From the NCBI GenBank assembly GCA_022844135.1, contig JALHMG010000011.1, forward strand, positions 46,839 to 110,838: a stretch of 64,000 nt of DNA, read 5' to 3'. Positions 30,518 to 41,076 of the stretch are shown piece by piece. Both the position numbers and the translations under genes were made by a program. The first letter of the stretch is position 1, and the number at the start of each line of letters is the position of its first letter. Under the pieces are notes generated by a model. That model was given only the letters and a program-made list of their open reading frames with translations. It was not told where the DNA came from and did no database searches. This DNA is from Lysobacterales bacterium (lineage in GTDB: Bacteria; Pseudomonadota; Gammaproteobacteria; Xanthomonadales; SZUA-5).

Positions 30518-31828
30518 TCACGCCACAAACAACGTAGCCGGATGCTCCAGCTGCCCGCGCACATCCTGGATGAACTCGGCGGCGTTGTAGCCATCGACCA
30601 TGCGGTGATCGAAGCACGACGACAAGTTCATCATGGTACGGATCACCACATGCCCGGCGCGCACCATCGGTCGCTCGACCATCTTGTTGACGCCGACAAT
30701 GGCCACCTCCGGCGCGTTGATGACCGGTGTGGTCACGATGCCGCCGAGTGCGCCCAGGCTGGTGATGGTCATGGTAGAGCCGCTCAACTCTTCGCGCTTG
30801 GCCTTGCCCTCGCGTGCAGCTGTGGCGAGGCGGCGAATCTCAGCGCTGCACTGCCATAGATCCATGGCCTCGGCGTGGCGGACAACTGGAACGACCAATC
30901 CATTCGGCGTCTGCGTGGCGATGCCGATGTGCAAAGCAGCATGACGGTAAGCGATGCCTGCCTCGTCATCGAAGGTGACGTTGACTTGCGGATAGCGAAC
31001 GATCGCATTGGCCAACGCGCGAACCAGGAATGGTAACAACGTCAACTTGCCGCGCTCTTTGCCGTAGTCGGCATTGAGCTTGTTGCGCAAATTCTCAAGC
31101 TCGGTGACATCCACTTCTTCGACGTACGCGAAGTGCGGGATGCGCTGCTTGCTGCGCTGCATCGCCTCGGCGATCTTGCGCCGCATGCCGATGACCTTGA
31201 TCGGTTCGACAGACGTGCGTGGCGCAAGTGCGCTCGATGCCGGGTTGGCGACCGGCGCAGTGCCGCGCGCAATAAAGCCATCGAGATCGGCGTGCGTGAT
31301 TTGCCCGGCCGGTCCACTTCCCGGCACGTACTGCAGCGCGATGCCGAGATCGTGCGCGCGTTTACGAACGGCCGGCGATGCCAGCGGCTTCTCGCCAGCG
31401 GCGCGCGGCACGCCGGGCGCAGATGGGTTCACCACAGTTGCAGTTGCCACTGATGCAGGTACAGCTTTGAGCGGTTCTTGCTCCGCAACCGCAGCAGGCG
31501 CAGGAGTCGCGGCGGAAGGCACAGGCGCAGGCGCCGCCATCTTCGGCGCCGGCGCCGCCAGCACATCCGCCTCCGGCGTCCCCTCGCCTTCCACTTCGAT
31601 GATGACCAGCGGTCCACCCACTGGCGCCATGTCGCCCTCTTTGCCACGCAACTCCAATATCTTTCCGGACACGGGCGAATAAATCTCCACCGCAGCCTTG
31701 TCGGTCAGCATGTCGACCAGCGGCTGATCCTCGGCGATCACATCGCCCACCTTCACTCGCCACTGCGCGATTTCGCTTTCCGCGATGCCTTCGCCGATGT
31801 CCGGCAATTTGAATACAAAGCGTCCCAT
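30518..31828 (-). CDS. bkdB: Branched-chain 2-oxoacid dehydrogenase E2 (lipoamide acyltransferase)
   Basis: A 436-residue core enzyme of the complex. The N-terminal lipoyl domain carries the lipoylated Lys44 in MLTDKAAVEI. An Ala/Pro-rich linker follows, then the E1/E3-binding peripheral domain (SPAVRKRAHDLGIALQYVPG, about 150-185), a second linker, and the catalytic domain with the active-site SSCFDHRMVDGYNAAEF near the C-terminus. One lipoyl domain and this catalytic signature fit the BkdB/branched-chain type better than pyruvate E2. AAGGA precedes the ATG at 31828. The gap to E1beta is 111 bp, unusually wide for this operon. Confidence 0.93.
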   Translation of the reverse strand: MGRFVFKLPDIGEGIAESEIAQWRVKVGDVIAEDQPLVDMLTDKAAVEIYSPVSGKILELRGKEGDMAPVGGPLVIIEVEGEGTPEADVLAAPAPKMAAPAPVPSAATPAPAAVAEQEPLKAVPASVATATVVNPSAPGVPRAAGEKPLASPAVRKRAHDLGIALQYVPGSGPAGQITHADLDGFIARGTAPVANPASSALAPRTSVEPIKVIGMRRKIAEAMQRSKQRIPHFAYVEEVDVTELENLRNKLNADYGKERGKLTLLPFLVRALANAIVRYPQVNVTFDDEAGIAYRHAALHIGIATQTPNGLVVPVVRHAEAMDLWQCSAEIRRLATAAREGKAKREELSGSTMTITSLGALGGIVTTPVINAPEVAIVGVNKMVERPMVRAGHVVIRTMMNLSSCFDHRMVDGYNAAEFIQDVRGQLEHPATLFVA

Positions 31829-31939
31829 GATTCACGTCCTTCAAGATTCGGTCTCTACCGCAGGGTTGTTGGCAGCGAGTGCGTTCGCACGCTCCTCAAG
31901 CCATTCCAACAACCAGCAACCCGCAACCAACAACCGCTG

Positions 31940-32953
31940 TTACGCCTCCATGACTGCGAGCAACGCGCGCTTGACGCGATCGGGCCCAGGGAAATACTCC
32001 CACTCTAAGGCATGCGGATACGGCGTGTCCCAGCCGGTCACGCGTGCGATCGGCGCCTCCAGGTGCACAAAGCATTGCTCCTGCACTTGCGCCATCAACT
32101 CGGCACCAAAGCCGCCGGTCTTGGTCGCTTCGTGCACGATGACGCACCGCCCGGTCTTTTTCACCGAGGCCACGATGCAATCGATGTCGAGCGGCACCAG
32201 CGTGCGCAAATCGATGATCTCGGCATCGACGCCCGCCTCCGCCGCACCGGCCATCGCCACATGCACCATGGTGCCGTACGCGAGTACGGTAACCGCACTA
32301 CCCTCGCGCACAATCGCAGCTTTGCCGAGTTCGATGCGGTAGTAACCCTCCGGCACTTCGCCCAGCGGGTGCTTGGACCACGGCACCAAAGGCCGATCGT
32401 GGTAACCCTCGAATGGCCCGTTGTAAATGCGTTTGGGCTCGAAGAACACCACCGGATCGTCGTCCTCGATGGCCGCAATCAGCAAGCCCTTGGCGTCTAC
32501 GGGATTGGAGGGGATTACGGTCTTCAAGCCGCACACGTGCGTGAACACTGCCTCCGGGCTCTGGCTATGGGTTTGCCCACCAAAGATGCCGCCACCGCAC
32601 GGCGAACGCACGGTGATCGGCGCCCAGAATTCACCACCCGATCGATAGCGCAGGCGCGCCGCCTCAGAGACGAGCTGATCGAACGCGGGGTAGATGTAAT
32701 CGGCGAACTGAATTTCGACCACCGGCCGCAAGCCGTACACGCCCATGCCAATCGCCGCAGCGAGAATGCCGCCTTCAGCAATCGGCGCATCGAACACGCG
32801 CTCCTTGCCGTATTTTTTCTGCAGGCCCGCCGTGCAACGAAACACACCGCCGAAATAGCCCACATCCTCACCAAAAACCACCGTGCCTGAATCGCGTTCC
32901 AGCATCACATCCATGGCGGAGTTGATGGCTTGAATCATATTCATCGTAGCCAT
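31940..32953 (-). CDS. bkdA2: Branched-chain 2-oxoacid dehydrogenase E1 beta
   Basis: A 337-residue thiamine-diphosphate E1 beta chain that, with E1 alpha, decarboxylates the keto acids from Val, Leu and Ile. Patterns seen are MATMNMIQAINSAMD, FGEDVGYFGGVFRCT, APIAEGGILAAAIGMG and the C-terminal HEATKTGGFGAEL. The start lies one base from the E1 alpha stop, indicating coupled translation. Length matches the family. Its products feed branched-chain fatty-acid priming or catabolism to acetyl- and propionyl-CoA. Confidence 0.95.
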   Translation of the reverse strand: MATMNMIQAINSAMDVMLERDSGTVVFGEDVGYFGGVFRCTAGLQKKYGKERVFDAPIAEGGILAAAIGMGVYGLRPVVEIQFADYIYPAFDQLVSEAARLRYRSGGEFWAPITVRSPCGGGIFGGQTHSQSPEAVFTHVCGLKTVIPSNPVDAKGLLIAAIEDDDPVVFFEPKRIYNGPFEGYHDRPLVPWSKHPLGEVPEGYYRIELGKAAIVREGSAVTVLAYGTMVHVAMAGAAEAGVDAEIIDLRTLVPLDIDCIVASVKKTGRCVIVHEATKTGGFGAELMAQVQEQCFVHLEAPIARVTGWDTPYPHALEWEYFPGPDRVKRALLAVMEA

Positions 32954-32954
32954 C

Positions 32955-34545
<1,591 letters not shown>

Positions 34546-37500
34546 ATGACCCGATGGCTTGCTGCTGCCATATTGTTTTGCTGTGGACCAGCACATGGTG
34601 GCGCTCTCATCGTGGCTACGGAACGCCGCCCGGCCCAGAGCGTTCCTCTGGACACTGTGGTCTCGGCGTGGATCGATAGCGAAGGCGAAAGCCACGCAGT
34701 GGAAAGTCCGCTGGACTTGCTTGAAGTCGAATACGGTGCGATGCAATTCGGATCGGTCGAATTGGTGTCTGGCACGACCAAGCACCAGATGGCTTCGGGC
34801 TCCTGGTACTGGCTGCCGATTCCGAGCGAGCTTGCAGCCGATGGGCGCTTGCGGGAAACTGTGTTACTGCCGCCCGAATCGGTATCCGCCGCTTGCGATA
34901 TCGCGAGCGACCAGACGCTGGAGATTTCCGCCGGTTCGCGAGGTTCGCTCTATTGGCGCTGCGCGCTGACGCACTTGCGCGCCGGTCGCCAGGACAAGTC
35001 CGATGCCGCATTTGCGAACGCTGTCGCTTTTGCGCCAGAGCACGCTTTATGGCTGAACATTGCCTATCGCATCGAGGGACGGCGCGCTGGTGCTCCTGTG
35101 CAAGGCTTGCGCACCGCACTCGATGCTCTGGTTCACGACAGCCAGAGCAGCGCCGTCGCGAAGGACGTTGTGCAGCTCGAACGCGCGAGGGCATTGCAGC
35201 GCGAGTTGAAACTTGGCGAAGCTTCGGCACAACTTGCGGACCTGCGCTCGCGGCGCACTGGCGATCACTTGCTCAACATGGTTGCGACGATGGTCCATGC
35301 GCAAACGCTCCGCGACTTGAACCGCGTCGAAGAAGCGCACGCCGCGTTCGTCGATCTGCTCGAAATGGCGAGAAAACTGCCGCCTAGCCTGGAGGTTGCT
35401 GGCGCGCTGATGAGCGCTGGTCTGTGGCAACGCACCCGCGGCGACTACGCCGAGGCCGAGCGAACCATGCTGGATGCGCTCGCCGTTTATCGGCAAACCG
35501 ACCCCTTCGGCCTGCAGACTGCTTCGTTGCTGTTCAACATCAGCCCGCTGTACCTCGACCGGGGTGAGCTGACCAAGGCGGATGAGGCGCTTCGAGAGGC
35601 GCTGGCAATACAACTCAAGGTCAGTTCTACGGGTCGGTACGCGAAGAACACTTACATCGCGATGGCGGCGTTAGCCGTCGAACGCAATGAGTTGGACGAA
35701 GCTCTGCAAAACATTCTCAGGGCCATCGAGCTTCTCAGCGCGGAGCCGGCATCGCCCAACCTGGCCGCTGCGTACTCTCAGCTTGGCATCGTTCATTCAA
35801 AACGTGGATCGTTGTCCGATGCGGTATCAGCTTTTACCGAAAGCGATCGACTGTTCCGTCAGACCACTCCGGGCACGATGATCCATACCTGGACTCTACA
35901 GTTGGGTGCTAGCGCCAGACAATCGCTCGGCCAGATCGAATCGGCGCGCGCGGATCTGGAACGCGTCGTTGCGATGCGCGAAAAGATCGCACCCGACGGG
36001 CTCGACCTGGCCAAAGGTCGGCAAGCGCTCGCAGATTTGGCGTTGGCCAATAACGACGTCGATGTGGCTGCCAAAATGCTCGATGCGGCGGTACCGGTTA
36101 TCGAACGAAATGCGCCACATTCGAGCTACCTGGCGCACGCAATCAATAGCCAAGGTCGTATCGCCAGGCGCCTCGGGCAAACGGATAAGGCTCGCGAATT
36201 GTTCTGCCGTGCGGTCGATATCGTGGAACAGCAAAAAATGCGCATCAGTCCGCTCGCCGAGCGGCGCGCGCGGTACAGCGCGGAACAGCGTGCGCTGTAC
36301 GACGATTGCACACTCGCACGCGCGCAGGATGGCGACCTCAGCAGGGCTTTCGACGTGATCGAGCGTTATCGAGCGCGCGGTTTGATCGAGTTGATGAGCG
36401 ATCGCGCGCTGCTGCTGGACAACGACCTCACTCCCGCATTGAGATCCGAGCGCGACCGGCTGGAACGGGCATTGGCGCGAACCCCCGGCGACGCTCAATT
36501 GCAGTCTGCGCAGGATCAGCTGATTGGCCGCATTCGGGCTCAGGCGCCGCGTTACGCGGCCCTTCGCTATCCCGAGCCTTTGTCCCTTCGCGTCGCGAGT
36601 CGGCAGTTGCCTCGCAAGAGTGCGGCGGTCGTTTACTTGCTGTCGGGCGATCGTTTGCACGCCCTGGTGGTTCGGGGCGACCGCGAGCCATCGTTTGTCG
36701 ATCTTGGACCAGGCCGTGATGCAATTGCTGCGGTCGCGGCATTGCGCTCCTCAACCGACACCGCCTCGCTGCGTCGTACCTTTGCAGTCCTGATGGCGCC
36801 GTTAGAGACGGCGATTGCCGGCGCCGAACGACTGATACTTGCGCCGGACGACGTGCTGCATCAAGTGCCTTTCGCTGCGCTGCAGGATACGCACGGGAGA
36901 TATCTGATCGAGCGCTTCAGCCTGAAACAGGTGCCGTCGTTGTCGCTGCTCGCGGAACTCCAGCGGCGCCGCTCTGCGAACGACGGCATCGTTGCGACCG
37001 CTGATCCGATGGCCGACGGCGGTCAGCGACCCGCCGTTTTGCGCGGCAACCTTGCGCCGCTGCCGAATGCGCGTCGCGAAGTCGATGCGATCGCTCGTAT
37101 CTTCGGTGGTCGCACGGCAGTCATCGTTGGCGAAGCCGCAAACGAATCCGCAGTGATGGCAGCGGCACGCAATGCTCGCGTTGTGCACTTGGCGGTACAC
37201 GGTTTTTTCGATTCCAAGTTTCCCGCGCGATCGGGTCTGGTACTGGCGCCGTCCGCGAACGACGATGGGATCGTCAACGTCGCCGACGTCGCTCAGCGCT
37301 GGCAGCTCGATGCCGATCTCGTTGTTCTCAGCGCCTGCGAGTCGGCCGCAGGCGAGATCAGCGCCAGCGAGGGCGTGATCGGTTTGGTGCGGGCATTTCA
37401 TTACGCCGGCGCGCGCACCGTATTGGGCAGCCTCTGGGCGGTCCCTGATCGAAGTACCGCCGACCTCATGGTGGTGTTCCATCGGCTGCAGCAACGCGGC

Positions 37501-37656
37501 TTCGATGCAGCCGACGCTCTTCGGCACGCACAGTTGGCGATGATCGGGCGCCCGGCTCTCTCCGCGGATACGTTGCGCGGCGTTGGCGCCGTCGCCGCCA
37601 CAAAGAGCTCGCCGAGCATCCAGGCCTGGGCAGCCTTCGTCGTTCATGGCGGATAG
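34546..37656 (+). CDS. Exported TPR-CHAT (caspase-like) protein
   Basis: A 1036-residue precursor with a signal peptide (RWLAAAILFCCGPAHGGA). A short N-terminal beta region is followed by tetratricopeptide repeats from about residue 140 to 640, then a CHAT domain to the end. Both catalytic residues of the caspase-like fold are present: His885 in VVHLAVHGFFDSKF and Cys931 in VVLSACESAAG. Later family motifs are ARTVLGSLWAVPD and the C-terminal WAAFVVHGG. CHAT proteins include separase-like and gasdermin-activating proteases. Here the signal peptide would place it outside the cytoplasm. AAGGA lies eight bases before the start. Downstream lie an unknown protein, then a convergent Ser/Thr kinase and sigma factor, suggesting one signalling system. 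Confidence 0.88.
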   Translation: MTRWLAAAILFCCGPAHGGALIVATERRPAQSVPLDTVVSAWIDSEGESHAVESPLDLLEVEYGAMQFGSVELVSGTTKHQMASGSWYWLPIPSELAADGRLRETVLLPPESVSAACDIASDQTLEISAGSRGSLYWRCALTHLRAGRQDKSDAAFANAVAFAPEHALWLNIAYRIEGRRAGAPVQGLRTALDALVHDSQSSAVAKDVVQLERARALQRELKLGEASAQLADLRSRRTGDHLLNMVATMVHAQTLRDLNRVEEAHAAFVDLLEMARKLPPSLEVAGALMSAGLWQRTRGDYAEAERTMLDALAVYRQTDPFGLQTASLLFNISPLYLDRGELTKADEALREALAIQLKVSSTGRYAKNTYIAMAALAVERNELDEALQNILRAIELLSAEPASPNLAAAYSQLGIVHSKRGSLSDAVSAFTESDRLFRQTTPGTMIHTWTLQLGASARQSLGQIESARADLERVVAMREKIAPDGLDLAKGRQALADLALANNDVDVAAKMLDAAVPVIERNAPHSSYLAHAINSQGRIARRLGQTDKARELFCRAVDIVEQQKMRISPLAERRARYSAEQRALYDDCTLARAQDGDLSRAFDVIERYRARGLIELMSDRALLLDNDLTPALRSERDRLERALARTPGDAQLQSAQDQLIGRIRAQAPRYAALRYPEPLSLRVASRQLPRKSAAVVYLLSGDRLHALVVRGDREPSFVDLGPGRDAIAAVAALRSSTDTASLRRTFAVLMAPLETAIAGAERLILAPDDVLHQVPFAALQDTHGRYLIERFSLKQVPSLSLLAELQRRRSANDGIVATADPMADGGQRPAVLRGNLAPLPNARREVDAIARIFGGRTAVIVGEAANESAVMAAARNARVVHLAVHGFFDSKFPARSGLVLAPSANDDGIVNVADVAQRWQLDADLVVLSACESAAGEISASEGVIGLVRAFHYAGARTVLGSLWAVPDRSTADLMVVFHRLQQRGFDAADALRHAQLAMIGRPALSADTLRGVGAVAATKSSPSIQAWAAFVVHGG

Positions 37657-37908
37657 GCTATCGGTCGTTGCTGATGCGATCTGGCGCCGCGGCCTTTCGA
37701 ATCTGGCTTGCAACCCAACTCCAGCGCCGACTCGGCGTTATCGAGGACGCCACGCGCACCGAATGAAGCGCACGTATCGATCTCGCGCAAGCGAGCGTGC
37801 GCTTCAGCATTCGCCAGCGTTTCAGCAATCGAACAATGGCGATTTCGAGCGACGCATTGCAATTGTCGTTTCGACATGAGAGCGACCGACGCTACAGGAG
37901 TTCGGCAC

Positions 37909-38439
37909 ATGGATGAGCGCCTGACGCGGTTGCGACAATGGCTGACGCCAAACTACCTGCACCGCGTGTTGACGGTTCCGGAGCATGCGCTACTGAAGCC
38001 GGGCTGGCGTCTGTATGTGCTCAAGATCGATGCACTGAGCCGACAACTGACGGACTCAGGCGCGCGAAGTTCGGCGTTCGAGCAGCTGCGTACCCGCCTG
38101 TTTCCGCAGTTGCTGCTGCGCATGGATTTCACCGACATCGCAGACCTGACGCACGATGGTCGCCAGCTCTGGCTCACGGATGGTGCTGCCGTTCGCTGGC
38201 GCAACGCGGCGCCGAATGCCGCATCCAGCCTCGGATTCGCCTTTCAATTCCTGCCGTTCGCGATCGCCATGGATGGCGAATGCCTTTCGGGTGGGTGGAT
38301 CGTCCCGGCTGAAAGCCGCGCCCGCCTCGCAACGCCGTGCATGCGTCTGCTGGTCGGGACGCGGCGATTGGCTATCGAATTTGTGGCCGCCGGGAGCGAC
38401 GATCCAGCGCAGGCAATGGCAGCATGCCGCAACTTGTAA
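37909..38439 (+). CDS. Hypothetical protein (176 aa) between CHAT and kinase genes
   Basis: A soluble 176-residue protein with no signal peptide and no family I recognise. The N-terminus is helical and basic (DERLTRLRQWLTPNYLHRVL). The centre is rich in Leu and Arg (LRTRLFPQLLLRMDFTDIAD), and there is a beta-rich stretch GRQLWLTDGAAVRWRNA. GGAG lies eight bases before the ATG; an upstream in-frame extension to 37708 is not supported. It follows the CHAT gene on the same strand by about 250 bp and converges with the kinase gene, with four bases between stops. Its position suggests a part in the same system. Confidence 0.7.
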   Translation: MDERLTRLRQWLTPNYLHRVLTVPEHALLKPGWRLYVLKIDALSRQLTDSGARSSAFEQLRTRLFPQLLLRMDFTDIADLTHDGRQLWLTDGAAVRWRNAAPNAASSLGFAFQFLPFAIAMDGECLSGGWIVPAESRARLATPCMRLLVGTRRLAIEFVAAGSDDPAQAMAACRNL

Positions 38440-38443
38440 TCCG

Positions 38444-40015
38444 CTACGGGTTGATCAATTCGAAACGCCGCACTTCGAGATTCCGATGGCGAGCCTTCAA
38501 TGCCGCTAACCATTGCGCATCCGGCTCGCTGGTTGCTGGCGCGAGACCACCGACGCCACGCGTGGGCTCGAAGGCATAAAGACCTTCGCCGGGGGCATCC
38601 AGCGCCGCTTGTTGCGCCGATTGGAAGTGCTCGCTGGAGATCGGCTCATCGCTCAGTAGAACGAAGAAGTGCTCGCGACCGCCTCGGCTGGTGATACGCC
38701 AGTCGAGGGCCGAGTCTGGGAGTCGATAGCTACCAGCATCGAGCGGATTCTTGAGGGTCGATGTGGCGAGCGGGAACAGCTTGTATCGTGCGCCGGCGAG
38801 GTCCTCATTGATCACATATACATACCGCCGGTCGGTCAACGTCAGATGCAACGCCAGCGCATCGCCAACCCGAGCGGTAGCGCCTGAGCTGAGGATTTCG
38901 ACGCCCTGATCGCTGCTGGTGCGCAACCACTCAGTTCGATGCGCCTCAGGCGTGGCGACCGGCCACCAGATCGCGGCCGCTAGCACAACGGCCGCCGCTG
39001 TCGCTACCGCCATCAGCGGCGGTACCCGGTGGCGCGGCGCGGCATGCAGCGCCGCAGCGAAGTTTCCGCAACTGCTGTGGCGCTTTTTGGGATCGACGGC
39101 CAGCGCGCGCTCGATCGCATCGATCTGCAGGCGCGGTAAATCCGGGCGCAAGTCCATGAGACGGCGACGCTCACCCTTGCGGTGTTGCGCTTTCAGATCG
39201 ATCACAGTCTCGGCGCTGTACGGATAGCTGCGTGCAGCAAGATAGAACAGCAGCACACCCAGGCTGTATTGATCGGCCGAAGCCGTGACGGCAGTCGATG
39301 TGAAGCGTTCTGGCGCCATGTAGAGCGGCGTGCCGCTGGCGCCCAAAGGATCGTTTGCGTATTGGCTTGAACCAAAATCGGCGACGACCCAACGGCCGTC
39401 GCGGTGGCGCAGGACGTTTGCGGGCTTCAGATCGCCGTGGACGATGTTGCCCTGGTGTAGCGCACAGAGCGCCGCACACAACTCACCACCGATCGTCGTT
39501 ATTTCGCTGGCGCTGAGCTTGCCCTGGCGTCCGAGCCATCGCTCGAGCGATTCGCCGGGTAGCAGTTCGCTGACAAATCCGATCAGCGAATCGGTTTCGA
39601 CCGCGCCATATACTTTGAGCACGTTCGGATGGTCGATCCGCGCCAGCAATTGCCCCTCGCGAAGCAACTCCTGGCGATGCCCTCCCTTGAACACCTTGAG
39701 CGCCACATCGCGATCGAGACGTTCATCGTGAGCCCGATAAACGGTGCCATAGCTTCCCTCGCCGAGTACGGCCGCGATACGCAGATCGCCCACGGTTGAG
39801 CCAACGCCAAGCGGACCGATCCCCTGCGGGGCGTCCGCTGCGACCGCAAAGCTCCCGGCGAGCGCCGCCACCTGGCGCAAGCTGGCGAGCAAGGCCGGAC
39901 TCAAATCTGCAGCCGCTTGCGTCCAATCGATCGGCAGCCCTTCGGCCAGACGCGCCGTCCACTTCAATAACGGGTCGGCGTGCAGCGGGGTGACGTTGCT
40001 CGCGGTTGCCGACAT
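38444..40015 (-). CDS. Transmembrane Ser/Thr kinase with DUF4384-like C-terminal domain
   Basis: A 523-residue Hanks-type kinase. The N-terminal 65 residues are helical. The kinase domain (about 75-335) has the P-loop GEGSYGTVYRA, Lys107 in VALKVFK, catalytic Asp195 in IVHGDLKPANVL, DFGSSQ and YMAPERF, so it looks active. The HRD motif reads HGD, as in several bacterial kinases. A membrane span follows (PPLMAVATAAAVVLAAAIWW). The C-terminal region, with DRRYVYVINEDLAG and YKLFPLATSTLKNPLDAGSY, matches the DUF4384 pattern and would lie outside the membrane as a sensor. It begins four bases after the ECF-like gene, with AAGGA upstream, so the two form an operon. Confidence 0.9.
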   Translation of the reverse strand: MSATASNVTPLHADPLLKWTARLAEGLPIDWTQAAADLSPALLASLRQVAALAGSFAVAADAPQGIGPLGVGSTVGDLRIAAVLGEGSYGTVYRAHDERLDRDVALKVFKGGHRQELLREGQLLARIDHPNVLKVYGAVETDSLIGFVSELLPGESLERWLGRQGKLSASEITTIGGELCAALCALHQGNIVHGDLKPANVLRHRDGRWVVADFGSSQYANDPLGASGTPLYMAPERFTSTAVTASADQYSLGVLLFYLAARSYPYSAETVIDLKAQHRKGERRRLMDLRPDLPRLQIDAIERALAVDPKKRHSSCGNFAAALHAAPRHRVPPLMAVATAAAVVLAAAIWWPVATPEAHRTEWLRTSSDQGVEILSSGATARVGDALALHLTLTDRRYVYVINEDLAGARYKLFPLATSTLKNPLDAGSYRLPDSALDWRITSRGGREHFFVLLSDEPISSEHFQSAQQAALDAPGEGLYAFEPTRGVGGLAPATSEPDAQWLAALKARHRNLEVRRFELINP

Positions 40016-40019
40016 TGGA

Positions 40020-40609
40020 TCAATCCTTGAACTCGCTCATGTTGCGGGCGAGATCGGCAAGCGCACGCGCTACGCGCATGCGCGCCGCGTTGGCGCTTGG
40101 GCTCTCCGTCGCTGCTGCGATCTCATCGTGCGCCATACCAAGCTCAACACGCATGACCACAACCTCGCGCTGGTCGTCGCTCAGCTTGCTCAATGCCGCC
40201 TCGTAGGCCCGCAAGGTTTCCACCGTCATTGTCTGCGCCAAGGGCAAGGGCGCCTCATCGACGATGTGCTCTTCGAGCGCACTGGCTTGCGGACGGCGAC
40301 CAACACGACGCAATTCGTCTTTCAGCAGATTACTCATGATCTGGCGCAAGAATGCGAAAAAAGCTCCGGGTCCTTGCGCTTGAAACGATGGCAAATGCTG
40401 AAACGCACGCAACAAAGTAACTTGCACCAGATCGGAGGTCTCCGACAAATCCCGTGCGCCCGACGGCAGGCGTCCACGCGCCCAGCGGGTGAGAATCGGG
40501 AGGTACCGAGCGAGAAGGCGTACCGAGCGAGAAGGCGATCGCGCGCTGTCGCGTCGCCGGCATGGCTGCGTTCGACCAGGTCCATGGTGGTTTCGAGCGG
40601 GGCATTCAT
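40020..40609 (-). pseudogene. ECF-type sigma factor, frameshifted by a 17-bp duplication
   Basis: From ATG 40609 (GGAAG upstream) the frame reads MNAPLETTMDLVERSHAGDA and continues to RDRLLARY, then breaks at a tandem 17-bp repeat. Removing one copy joins RDRLLARY to LPILTRWARGRLPSGARDL, then DLVQVTLLRAFQHLP (sigma region 2) and LSDDQREVVVMRVELGMAHD (region 4), giving an intact 190-residue sigma factor. As read, the N-terminal frame ends early and region 2 can only be reached by a frameshift or a downstream start. The kinase gene follows after four bases. ECF sigma factors paired with Ser/Thr kinases are often activated by phosphorylation. An error in the assembly or a true OFF state would both explain this. 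Confidence 0.85.
40504..40537. repeat. 17-bp tandem duplication inside the sigma gene
   Basis: TACCGAGCGAGAAGGCG occurs twice in direct tandem, at 40504-40520 and 40521-40537. Because 17 is not a multiple of three, the second copy shifts the frame. Loss of one copy would restore it. This is seen directly. Confidence 0.97.
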
Positions 40610-40818
40610 CGGCTGACTTCCACGATTTTGCGCATGCTAACGCACACAACTTCAGACCACCGGTTTTGGCCGTCGATGGCCCATCGGCATTGGAGCGTCC
40701 GCTGTGCCCTACCAGAGGCGCGCAGACGATGGAACGAGCCTGTGCATCGGCGCTCGGTTCTCGTTGTGAATCCCGCTGGATATGCCACAGTGGTGAAGAA
40801 CCGAGTACAGCCTGGAAC

Positions 40819-41070
40819 CTACTTCTCCGGCAGCGTCACCGACAGCGCCAGCACTTCCTGGCTGCCCTCGCGCTCAAGGTTAACCTGCACAGCGTCCGGG
40901 TCGACGTTGACGTACTTGCGGATGACTTCCAGCAGCTCGCGCTTGAGCAGCGGCAGATAGTCCGGCATCGCCTCAGCGCCGCGCTCTTGGGCGACGATGA
41001 TCAACAGGCGTTCTTTGGCCAGTTTGGCGGTGTTTTTCGGTCGCGCTTTGAAAAGATCGAATAGGCCCAT
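40819..41070 (-). CDS. minE: Cell-division topological factor MinE
   Basis: An 83-residue partner of MinD that clears the division inhibitor from mid-cell. The N-terminal membrane and anti-MinCD segment reads [20 protein letters not shown]. The C-terminal dimerisation region follows ([20 protein letters not shown]). Length is normal (E. coli 88). It lies six bases after minD, with GGGAG upstream. It is the last gene of the minCDE run; the gap after it leads toward the sigma-kinase operon. Confidence 0.95.
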   Translation of the reverse strand: MGLFDLFKARPKNTAKLAKERLLIIVAQERGAEAMPDYLPLLKRELLEVIRKYVNVDPDAVQVNLEREGSQEVLALSVTLPEK

Positions 41071-41076
41071 CGCTGC

